Part shown: positions 17,101-22,539 of the stretch, piece by piece
Layout of the letters: each line of letters starts with the position of its first letter
Position numbering within the stretch: position 1 is the first letter of the stretch
From: a virus
DNA length: 25,976 bases
IMG/VR virus record: IMGVR_UViG_3300025626_000117
Span: 1-25,976 of that record
Reading direction: 5' to 3' (one strand)
Made by a program: the position numbers and the translations under genes
The notes under the pieces: model-generated
The model's input: the letters and a program-made list of their open reading frames with translations, nothing else
Databases searched by the model: none
What the model was told of the DNA's origin: nothing

Positions 17101-18010
17101 GCATAGCTTTTGTGATAGGAACGGCTACTACGGCAAAAGCTGCTGCTAAAGCATAAGTATTTTCACTTAGAAAATTAAGTATAGGAATTATTACGGGCAT
17201 AATACCCTTTTTAATAGTATTTATTAGATCGTCAAAACTCTTAGCAAATCTCTCTACAGCAAAAGCATCTCGGTCCATAGTCTTAGCAATGGTACCAAAC
17301 TTGCTTTCTGCCTCTTCAAGCACAAAGTTTGCAACAGCTTGACTTCTTTCAAAAGCGTTCAAGTCATCTGCGGTCTTTCCTATACTTGCAGCATATTGTT
17401 CTGTGGCAGGTTTAAGTCTTAGTATGATACCCAATTCGTCGAGAAGCTCTGGTTCTGCTTTTGTTACACCTTTAACTAAACGGTTGAAAGAGTCTGATAA
17501 ATCCCTTCCTAATACCAAAGAAGCATTCTTAGCTGCTGTACCTAAACCTGTTATCTGTGAAGCACTTAAACCCGCGGCACTTGCTATGGCGGTAGCCTGT
17601 GCTGCTTCTTTATATTTTAATTGTCCTTCTGTAGCGTCTTGTAACGCGAGACTTATTCCTCTAAAAGAGGTACCGGTTACTGCCCCGTACTGTTCTTGTG
17701 CGGCAATAAGATTACTTAGGTTTGCAGCTTCTCTCAGAAATCCGAAAGCGGCTGTGACTGCAAAGATTTGAGCAGCAAGTACTGCGTAAGCTTGTACTAA
17801 GCCTCCGGATGCGGAAGCTAGATTTGCAAAGTTTTTACTACCAGAAGACGCGGTTTGAGCTAATCCTCTTTGGGCTTTATTTGCACCACCAGCACTTTCG
17901 CTAACGCCCTTTAATTGATCTTTTAGCACTTTGGCATCTACAGCAATACGCTTAGTTGTACCTTTATCGTCAACTATTACGTCAATATATACTTTTCTTT
18001 TACCCGCCAT
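14177..18010 (-). CDS. Tail tape measure protein, 1277 aa
   Basis: Sets tail length and is ejected with the DNA. Its size is in the normal range for a siphovirus and would predict a tail of roughly 190 nm using the usual 1.5 angstrom per residue rule. Features: long Ala-rich helical and coiled-coil stretches (about residues 530-1100); hydrophobic segments near residues 69-92, 285-303, 490-515 and 1125-1150, which may insert into the host membrane; a Gly/Ala simple tract (GAGAGAGGGG) near residue 1145; and the typical ending GGIMKGYATGGIARG...GYPAILHGTEAVVPLP. Start at 18010 is 9 nt after the chaperone stop with only a weak ribosome binding site. No lysozyme or peptidase domain is evident. Confidence 0.95.
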   Translation of the reverse strand: MAGKRKVYIDVIVDDKGTTKRIAVDAKVLKDQLKGVSESAGGANKAQRGLAQTASSGSKNFANLASASGGLVQAYAVLAAQIFAVTAAFGFLREAANLSNLIAAQEQYGAVTGTSFRGISLALQDATEGQLKYKEAAQATAIASAAGLSASQITGLGTAAKNASLVLGRDLSDSFNRLVKGVTKAEPELLDELGIILRLKPATEQYAASIGKTADDLNAFERSQAVANFVLEEAESKFGTIAKTMDRDAFAVERFAKSFDDLINTIKKGIMPVIIPILNFLSENTYALAAAFAVVAVPITKAMLPAFDQMAERMQESADIAQQSALKSTAAFKDSTSALVNDLKTRQGAFDAADKAAKKGGVALGKPGTGKDTGMDFLSGASNSKKGAANANRILKNAEAQVDKSGAKRTGILKKYNKQQLADLRASYELRAQAVKKFETRALFSFKTVSNGAKVAASSATLAWKKASLMMVRATNKMAKGMNTAMKGAGWLGMILLVYELGKAAYDAFFPMSKEAKKAQDEVENLNSKYSELNEHMSKIHDLNKNNPGLLTGTELLIQQGNAIEQANVFGVLQDIEKLDGLKGTEGFDELSASIKTTVDSLIVADPAFKALLDSEGKLTVASDKAKKAMLNRANAMIQTGAAAEQLAQSSKNVTNELNALFNSIPQAPLQSLQDALNKDYELKVQVAAGIPESQVIKDQMAALDADIKKYSTGTGSTTTTQQIPISNRNKNYRTVTTTTPLVTASDKEDLAAAQAARKALEGSQDRANKAVEDAGKLRAIVAVSVEKQLLIEDSILDNKEKIAKIDQVSQSFEAKKARLQASNLTAANAVSKALQKQVSATTAKELLDTQGVEKSSKQYKNAEKAVELAQQEVTIAEALEISQQAITTEKERQLDIQKRQIGEANAMLEMENRQAAAGRKRLALVQGVDGAGLSSADMGALKRAHEMESFDEQVRSKELEHTNALAALADLDATKDATKIQAANARIQALSNELAMLGVKKQLNLEMEGIALRTEEAELRSLQKKREELTINPVLAEFRRQMNEYEDKGASFSAAERESMYETIRAQEQVKIVTKGVAGVQNAFVDSLSAGIEGIITGTMTMKDAFKNMAMSVLGMIAKMITQMLVFRMLSGMMPGGAGAGAGAGGGGNVADLEIFKTSGSGLFPGSRHGGIMKGYATGGIARGRNAGYPAILHGTEAVVPLPSGGKIPVEMKNGGGGTNNVSINVNMSGDGSAEQSSNSDGQQGANIGKLLASVVQEELQKQKRPGGMLSPYGAA
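14577..14599 (-). repeat. Hexamer tandem repeat (GCACCG x almost 4) in tape measure gene
   Basis: GCACCG is repeated three full times plus five bases of a fourth, encoding alternating Gly-Ala on the minus strand. In-frame changes of repeat number by slippage would only alter the flexible Gly/Ala linker before the C-terminal domain. Confidence 0.8.
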
Positions 18011-18019
18011 ATTATAGCT

Positions 18020-18457
18020 CTATCGCTTGGCTTTTGCCGCGCGCTCTGAAGCTTTACGTTTTTTGTTCGCTTCTTCTGCTTTTTCCCTTACTAATATACT
18101 TTCATATATTTTTGCAAAGTATGTAACGTATTGTATATCTTCTATTTCATATATCTTAAAGAGAAATTCTGCAGATGACCAGTCTTTTCCCAGATACATG
18201 CCTGACATACCCTCCCACCTGTCAGGTAAAAGGTCGAATATAAAAAATGCCACTTGCACTTCAGGTGGAAATACTGAAGCATCTAGTGGCATTTTGTCGG
18301 GATCTGGCTCTTGTTCGAGTTGCTCACACAATAGCAAATATGTTTCTATAGAAACATCGGAAGTACTCTCTTTTACTGATCGTTCAAGTAACTTTATTAT
18401 CTCAGTTACTTGTTCCCAGTAAAATTTTCCAAATCGCCTACTGTTTCTGTTACCCAT
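18020..18457 (-). CDS. Tail assembly chaperone, -1 frame extension (lambda T-like), made as a 269-aa fusion
   Basis: This frame overlaps the upstream chaperone gene by 52 nt and lies in the -1 frame relative to it. Its first ATG (18457) has no ribosome binding site, so it is probably reached only by ribosomes slipping at 18421-18427. The fusion would join the first 136 residues of the upstream protein (ending VGDLENF) to YWEQVTEIIKLL and the following 131 residues, giving about 269 aa. The C-terminus is Lys/Arg/Glu/Ala-rich helix (ESILVREKAEEANKKRKASE). In lambda the gpGT fusion binds the tape measure protein and recruits the tube protein through its T domain; the same role is inferred here from position just before the tape measure gene. 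Confidence 0.85.
   Translation of the reverse strand: MGNRNSRRFGKFYWEQVTEIIKLLERSVKESTSDVSIETYLLLCEQLEQEPDPDKMPLDASVFPPEVQVAFFIFDLLPDRWEGMSGMYLGKDWSSAEFLFKIYEIEDIQYVTYFAKIYESILVREKAEEANKKRKASERAAKAKR
18385..18427 (-). promoter_or_regulatory. Programmed -1 ribosomal frameshift signal
   Basis: In the transcript the heptamer A AAU UUU (18427-18421) is in the correct register (codons GAA AAT TTT) to be a canonical X XXY YYZ slippery site. An 8-nt spacer follows, then a perfect 8-bp inverted repeat CAAGTAAC (18412-18405) and GTTACTTG (18392-18385) with a 12-nt loop. The zero-frame stop codon TAA (18408-18406) is within the first arm. Frames were checked: upstream codons start at coordinates divisible by 3, downstream at remainder 1, which is a -1 shift. 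Confidence 0.85.
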
Positions 18458-18828
18458 GTATCAAACATGTTGGCATTCTTCATCAGTAGTTCTGCATTTT
18501 CTTGTGTGTAAGGCAGCTCATCATCAGGTTCAAGGCTAGAAACATCCACTAATAGAAGCTCTTCTAAGTATCGATATTTTAGACCCTTCCACCCTTTAAT
18601 TACTGCTTTAGTGTATTCTGTCAAAAACTTATCATCATTCAGCTCTTCTTCAGGCTGATGTGTTTTTTTGTTAAATTTTGTGGTTACGCATCTTTTTCTT
18701 AATTTAACTAATTCTTCCCGAGCTAGGTAGCATAAATCTACATCCATGCCAATATATCCAGGGAAATCAACCGTAACAGTTTTACTAGCAGTCATTAAAC
18801 TGGCTAGGGAAATAGGGGTATCGCTCAT
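18406..18828 (-). CDS. Tail assembly chaperone (lambda G-like), 140 aa
   Basis: First gene after the promoter at 18874-18902; ATG at 18828 with AAAGGAC as ribosome binding site. Residues about 55-70 and 75-95 are charged and helical (EEELNDDKFLTEYTKAVIKG, then GLKYRYLEELL). The length of 140 equals that of lambda gpG. It sits between the tube protein and the tape measure protein and ends inside a frameshift overlap, which is the standard arrangement for tail assembly chaperones; such proteins vary too much in sequence to be recognised by motifs alone. It likely coats the tape measure protein during assembly and is absent from the finished virion. Confidence 0.85.
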   Translation of the reverse strand: MSDTPISLASLMTASKTVTVDFPGYIGMDVDLCYLAREELVKLRKRCVTTKFNKKTHQPEEELNDDKFLTEYTKAVIKGWKGLKYRYLEELLLVDVSSLEPDDELPYTQENAELLMKNANMFDTWVTETVGDLENFTGNK

Positions 18829-18873
18829 TTATGTGTCCTTTTAAAAATAGAAATAGTAAGTTTTATATCGTAT

Positions 18874-18902
18874 AGTATATAGGAGAGGAGGAGGTTTGTC
18901 AA
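18874..18902 (-). promoter_or_regulatory. Near-consensus sigma70 promoter for the tail assembly operon
   Basis: TTGACA (18902-18897) and TATACT (18879-18874) with exactly 17 nt between them, preceded by the A-tract element AAAAAATAATTC (18914-18903). The predicted start near 18867 gives a leader of about 40 nt before the chaperone gene. It lies directly behind the terminator at 18926-18950, so the tail assembly genes form a new transcription unit. The upstream element plus -35 box differs by one base over 17 nt from the promoter at 3275-3303. Confidence 0.88.
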
Positions 18903-18922
18903 GAATTATTTTTTGGAGGTGA

Positions 18923-18950
18923 AATAAAAAAGGGGCCGAAGCCCCTTTTC
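18923..18950 (-). terminator. Intrinsic terminator (GGGGC-UUCG-GCCCC, then U-tract)
   Basis: On the minus strand AAAAGGGGC, a TTCG loop, GCCCC and TTTTTTATTT follow the tail tube gene stop (18955) within 6 nt. The stem is 9 bp if the A/T arms are included (18949-18941 with 18936-18928). The UUCG tetraloop and six U's make a strong rho-independent terminator. The A/T arms mean it could also work on the opposite strand, but no gene there needs it. Confidence 0.92.
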
Positions 18951-18954
18951 TAAG

Positions 18955-20082
18955 TTATGCCGCGCCTACGTACTTAATAGTCGCTTCGTTCGTGCTAGCA
19001 ATAGTTGAGGGTAATCCATGGAAAGAAGTCTCCAAGGAAATAACGTCCTCAATACCGTGAGAAGGAATCTCAAAGTGGGCGGTGCCCATAGCAAATTCCA
19101 TACGAGGTGTTGCAGAAGCTCCACCAATCTTGAAAGCAGTACTAAAAGAGTTAGTAATCAGTGATCGTGCCCCTGCAGCTGTCATATCGTTAAAGAAGTC
19201 TGTAGACGTTCCAGTATTAGTATTGGAATCTAGACCAAGATAACACGAGAAGTTTCCTGAGATTGATCTTGCGCCTGTAACATGACCTACTGGAGTATTT
19301 ACAGCTCCTAATGTTTCTGGAGTAATATAAGTAATATTATTAGAAATAGTAATTGCACCGCCTGTTAGAGTCAAAGTGTATACACCTGACCCTGAACCGG
19401 GAAAATTACTAGTGTCATTAGCTGTAATTGTGAGCTGAGTTAATCGATTACGAATAAAGTTATCCGTTGCATCTACATCTTCATATACAGTTTTAGTAGG
19501 TTTACTATCTGAAGTAAGTGTAGAACCAAAACCAGACCAGCTAATTGTAGCTAGCCCATCAATATCAAAATCAATAGAAGCTTCGTTTACTACTGCACTG
19601 GCAATTTTATAAACCTGTGGATTATCTCCTGCATCATCAAGAGAGAAGAAAATATCCGCTGTACCTAAAGTTGTTGTATTAGAATTAGCAAAGCTAATAT
19701 CTAAGTCTGTAGCATCACGTGTGAAGCCGGTAAAATCATTAGAAGTATAAGTGGCATCACCTACCATTAGCGCCCACAGTACTTCTTCTACTGCGTGATG
19801 AGCTACAGCATCATTTGCTGCGCCCGAGCCTGTTCCCGCCGATTTGAACGGACGAACATATGTTGAGAAGGACCACTCGACAGGAGCAAGTGAGTCGTTG
19901 AACATTCTTCGTCCACGCTTACTGACTCCAGAGGAATCTTCCATCTCTGCCAGAGTTACCTCTGTTGAGTTTGTTGCTTGTGAAAAGCTAAATCCATCAA
20001 GTACGGGAACTTCCCAAATTGCTGCTCCAATCTTGATGTACACTTTCGTGTCGCGACTAAAATATAAAGTATCGACTGCCAT
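18955..20082 (-). CDS. Major tail tube protein, 375 aa
   Basis: ATG at 20082 with AGGAG 6 nt upstream. The N-terminal motif VYIKIGAAIWEVPVLDGFSF and the following SQATNSTEVTLAEMED are typical of phage tail tube proteins, which form stacked hexameric rings. A later EWSFSTYVRPF (about residues 68-78) matches the beta-sheet core. At 375 aa it is longer than lambda gpV (246 aa); the extra residues (about 215-290, ending near GHVTGARSISGNFSCYLGLD) may be an added surface domain as in gpV's Ig-like C-terminus. It is the last gene before a strong terminator, as fits a protein needed in high copy number. Confidence 0.88.
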   Translation of the reverse strand: MAVDTLYFSRDTKVYIKIGAAIWEVPVLDGFSFSQATNSTEVTLAEMEDSSGVSKRGRRMFNDSLAPVEWSFSTYVRPFKSAGTGSGAANDAVAHHAVEEVLWALMVGDATYTSNDFTGFTRDATDLDISFANSNTTTLGTADIFFSLDDAGDNPQVYKIASAVVNEASIDFDIDGLATISWSGFGSTLTSDSKPTKTVYEDVDATDNFIRNRLTQLTITANDTSNFPGSGSGVYTLTLTGGAITISNNITYITPETLGAVNTPVGHVTGARSISGNFSCYLGLDSNTNTGTSTDFFNDMTAAGARSLITNSFSTAFKIGGASATPRMEFAMGTAHFEIPSHGIEDVISLETSFHGLPSTIASTNEATIKYVGAA

Positions 20083-20143
20083 AGTTTTCTCCTATGAATC
20101 TTGAAAAGACCTGGACGTGAACATTTGTTCTTGCCAGAATTTT

Positions 20144-20599
20144 CTAGTATTGAATCTCTATTGTTATTTCTCCAACACCTAGAGGTTCTAAAGCTCCTTC
20201 ATCAGTATCAATACTGATTATAGAGATTTGATTAGTAGTAAATAAATTATTTTGCTTATCACTATACTGTAATCGTGAGTTTTCTTCAATAACTGTTTCT
20301 ACGTCTTCCATTAATAAATTTAAGGCTTCTTGAGCATTTTCTTCGTTGACATAACAACGTAATACTACACCTAAGAACCTGTCCTTGTATCCGCCGGCTT
20401 GGTATTGGCGGGTTTCGCTTCCTGCATTTAAATGAATTGCAGGAAATTCTTCTATTTCATCCCAAAACTTTAAAAAAGGGTGAACATTATTTGCAACATC
20501 TGTAAGCATGGCCCCTGAACCATCAATGCCTTTTAGCTTCTCTGCTAGTGCTTTGAGTATATTAGACCTACGTGAAGTATAAGTTCTTTCTATAGTCAT
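20144..20599 (-). CDS. Tail terminator / tail completion protein, 151 aa
   Basis: ATG at 20599 overlaps the stop of the 431-aa gene as TAATG, with AGGAGAG 5 nt upstream. The pattern RRSNILKALAEKLKGI, then FPAIHLNAGSETRQYQAGG, RFLGVVLRCYV, and the C-terminal ALEPLGVGEITIEIQY matches the gpU/HK97 gp11-type tail terminator and completion family, about 130-150 aa long. These proteins cap the tube and stop its growth. Position just before the tube protein gene supports it. A 61-bp gap with no terminator separates it from the tube gene. Confidence 0.82.
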   Translation of the reverse strand: MTIERTYTSRRSNILKALAEKLKGIDGSGAMLTDVANNVHPFLKFWDEIEEFPAIHLNAGSETRQYQAGGYKDRFLGVVLRCYVNEENAQEALNLLMEDVETVIEENSRLQYSDKQNNLFTTNQISIISIDTDEGALEPLGVGEITIEIQY

Positions 20600-21894
20600 T
20601 ACACTCTCCTAGTATATAGTCTTACTTGTACCAATTCTTTTGCAATCTCTCTTATCGACTGATCTATTAAAGCTCTAGGGTCTCTCCTAACACTGGCGAA
20701 TCTAGAACCACTACTACTCTCAAAAACTTGGTAGGGGTTCTTTTGATACGTATAACCTATACTTGGTAACCCTGAACGAGTTGCTAAAACATCTGTTACT
20801 CGTACACTACTTGCGAATGTTCCTGATCTATAGTTTAGTGCGGGTGTTCCCATGTTTTTAGCTACTGTATCCGGTAGCTTTGCATTTAATAATGTCAATA
20901 GTCCTGTTACTGAAATTGATTGATTTGATCGTCGATCCTTTCCTGCTGGTCTTTGTTTAATCTTTCTTAACCGCTTTCTAGCTGTTTTAGCAGGGGCTTT
21001 CTTTTTACTTGCAGATATTGCCGTACCTTTTGTTTTCTTTTTTCTGTATTTCTTTTTTGGGTCAATAGTAGAAACAATCATTTCTTCTAAATCTTCGGGT
21101 ATAGTACGAGATCCACGAAGATCTGTTATATCCATATTTCCAAGGTCTCTGGTAAAAGAGTCCATACTTCCTTTTACTATATCAGCAAACATGCCGCCTA
21201 CCCAAGCTGATAAACGTCCCTTAAATTGATTTAATTCTTTCCACTCTAGCTCTAACTCTATCGTACCTTCTATGCCACGAAGTAAACTTACATCTTTTGT
21301 CCAGTCTACTTTTAGGTCCGCTCCTGACTCTACCGCTGCGCGTAATTTATCGATTAGCTCTATCTTATTTTCTGATGTAGAGCCTACTATCTTGTCTATC
21401 TTGTCTATATCTCCAGTTATCTGATAAAGAGCTAATAAAGCTTTTCTTTCATCCTGGGTAAAGTCTGGATCGTCCTCAAAGGTATCTAAAGCCAGTGCTA
21501 TATAGCCTCTAAGTACACTTATGTTTTTATGTCCTAACTCGTAGCTTTCAGATAGATCAGGAAAAAGTTTTGCTGCCACCCTTTTTTGCTGTCTAAAATT
21601 AGCTTTTTTATCTACTATCTTCTTACCTGTTCTTATCTGGAAGGCTTGACCGTCTACTTGAAAAGTTTTTCTAGACGACTCTTTGTCTTTTTGAGACATC
21701 CCTTTGCTAGCTTTCTCATATGCTTTTCCAAACTCTTCGTATTTTTTAGCAAACTCTCCATCTACCTGAAGTATTTGCTTTACTTGAGGATTTCTATCAA
21801 TAGCTTTCCTTAAAACCTTTGACTCTAGAAAAAGTCTTCTACTAAGAGTACCTGCTATACCTTTTACGGATCTTGGCTTTATAAGCTTAGCCAT
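20599..21894 (-). CDS. Neck / tail completion candidate of uncertain family, 431 aa
   Basis: ATG at 21894 overlaps the connector stop as TAATG with no clear ribosome binding site, so it should be translated by coupling. I do not recognise the first 320 residues, which are Lys/Glu-rich and mostly helical, with a very basic stretch at about 275-325 (DPKKKYRKKKTKG, ASKKKAPAKTARKRLRKIK). The C-terminal 100 residues (ALNYRSGTFASSVRVTDV, YQVFESSSGSRFA, ending in RLYTRRV) recall the HK97 gp10 or lambda Z type, where an R-S-G motif precedes a beta segment. Its slot between connector and tail terminator is that of neck genes, and no separate head-closure gene is present, so one long protein may do several jobs. 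Virion protein likely; precise role unknown. Confidence 0.6.
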   Translation of the reverse strand: MAKLIKPRSVKGIAGTLSRRLFLESKVLRKAIDRNPQVKQILQVDGEFAKKYEEFGKAYEKASKGMSQKDKESSRKTFQVDGQAFQIRTGKKIVDKKANFRQQKRVAAKLFPDLSESYELGHKNISVLRGYIALALDTFEDDPDFTQDERKALLALYQITGDIDKIDKIVGSTSENKIELIDKLRAAVESGADLKVDWTKDVSLLRGIEGTIELELEWKELNQFKGRLSAWVGGMFADIVKGSMDSFTRDLGNMDITDLRGSRTIPEDLEEMIVSTIDPKKKYRKKKTKGTAISASKKKAPAKTARKRLRKIKQRPAGKDRRSNQSISVTGLLTLLNAKLPDTVAKNMGTPALNYRSGTFASSVRVTDVLATRSGLPSIGYTYQKNPYQVFESSSGSRFASVRRDPRALIDQSIREIAKELVQVRLYTRRV

Positions 21895-22481
21895 TAAAAA
21901 TTCTTATACAAGTCTAAGACTCGTTTAATGTGGTCAGGAAATGCCACATTATCACGTTGACTAGTAGACGCTTGGTTCTGGATGCTTGCTGCACCAAGAG
22001 TTCTTCGTTCTTTATGCTCATCTTTAAGATAGTACGTAACCAAATCAATTACTGCTAATCTTAGATCTGCGGGGCAGGTATCGTATCCTGCCTTATAAAC
22101 TACTTCTACAGAGCCAGGGCCATGGGGCCAAAACATATAGCCACCTTGATTTGTTCTTAAAATACTATCAGTACTATAATCAAAGTAGTACTGATAATCA
22201 CTTGTTGTTAGTGTTTCATAGGAAGAATCATAAGAAGATCTTTCTTTTACACTTACTACTGTATTAACAGGAGTTTCTGTTAACTGAACCGCATATGTGT
22301 TCCAAGTAATATTAAAAGTTTCGGTCTTGTTAGTGGAAAAGTAGTCTACTAAACTATTCCCACAATAGGTTTTTACTAATTGACTCACGGATGGAATTAA
22401 AGAGTTCAGTCTCAAATCTTCTTTTGGAGACTGAATTCCCTCTGACTCTTTATACTCTGCTAATGTAATTAAGTTTGCCAT
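21894..22481 (-). CDS. Head-tail connector (HK97 gp6 / phiE125 gp8-like), 195 aa
   Basis: ATG at 22481, only weak Shine-Dalgarno (GGA 4-5 nt upstream), directly behind the capsid terminator. The N-terminal LITLAEYKESEGI and the helical KEDLRLNSLIPSVSQLVKTY, followed by TETFNI and the C-terminal VEVVYKAGYDTCPADLRLAV and IDLVTYYLKDEHKERR, are hallmarks of the head-tail adaptor family that forms a ring under the portal. The usual family length is about 100-200 aa, and this fits. Position between capsid and neck genes agrees. Confidence 0.88.
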   Translation of the reverse strand: MANLITLAEYKESEGIQSPKEDLRLNSLIPSVSQLVKTYCGNSLVDYFSTNKTETFNITWNTYAVQLTETPVNTVVSVKERSSYDSSYETLTTSDYQYYFDYSTDSILRTNQGGYMFWPHGPGSVEVVYKAGYDTCPADLRLAVIDLVTYYLKDEHKERRTLGAASIQNQASTSQRDNVAFPDHIKRVLDLYKNF

Positions 22482-22489
22482 AAATCCAT

Positions 22490-22523
22490 TAATAAAAACC
22501 TTGGGGGAGAAAACCCTCCCCCT
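22490..22523 (-). terminator. Terminator-like hairpin behind the capsid gene
   Basis: On the minus strand GGGGGAG (22522-22516), a 6-nt loop GGTTTT and CTCCCCC (22509-22503) form a 7-bp GC-rich stem, followed by AAGG and then TTTTT. The four bases between stem and U-tract make it a weaker terminator than the one at 18923-18950. Located 18 nt after the capsid stop and about 20 nt before the connector start, it may lower expression of downstream genes relative to the capsid protein. Confidence 0.7.
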
Positions 22524-22539
22524 CAGTCTCTAGCTGTTA

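Noticed and set aside
18424-18430. GGAAAAT as the slippery heptamer
   Set aside because: Re-pairing in the P site would need a G-U wobble at the second codon position, and A AAU UUU three bases further is a perfect match.
18455-18457. ATG at 18457 as an independent start of the second chaperone ORF
   Set aside because: No Shine-Dalgarno upstream, and the first 12 residues are simply the overlap read in the -1 frame; the frameshift site offers a better explanation.
20119-20130. Inverted repeat GAAC-ATTT-GTTC in the gap before the tail tube gene as an operator or terminator
   Set aside because: Four-base arms only, with no T-tract or promoter nearby; expected by chance.
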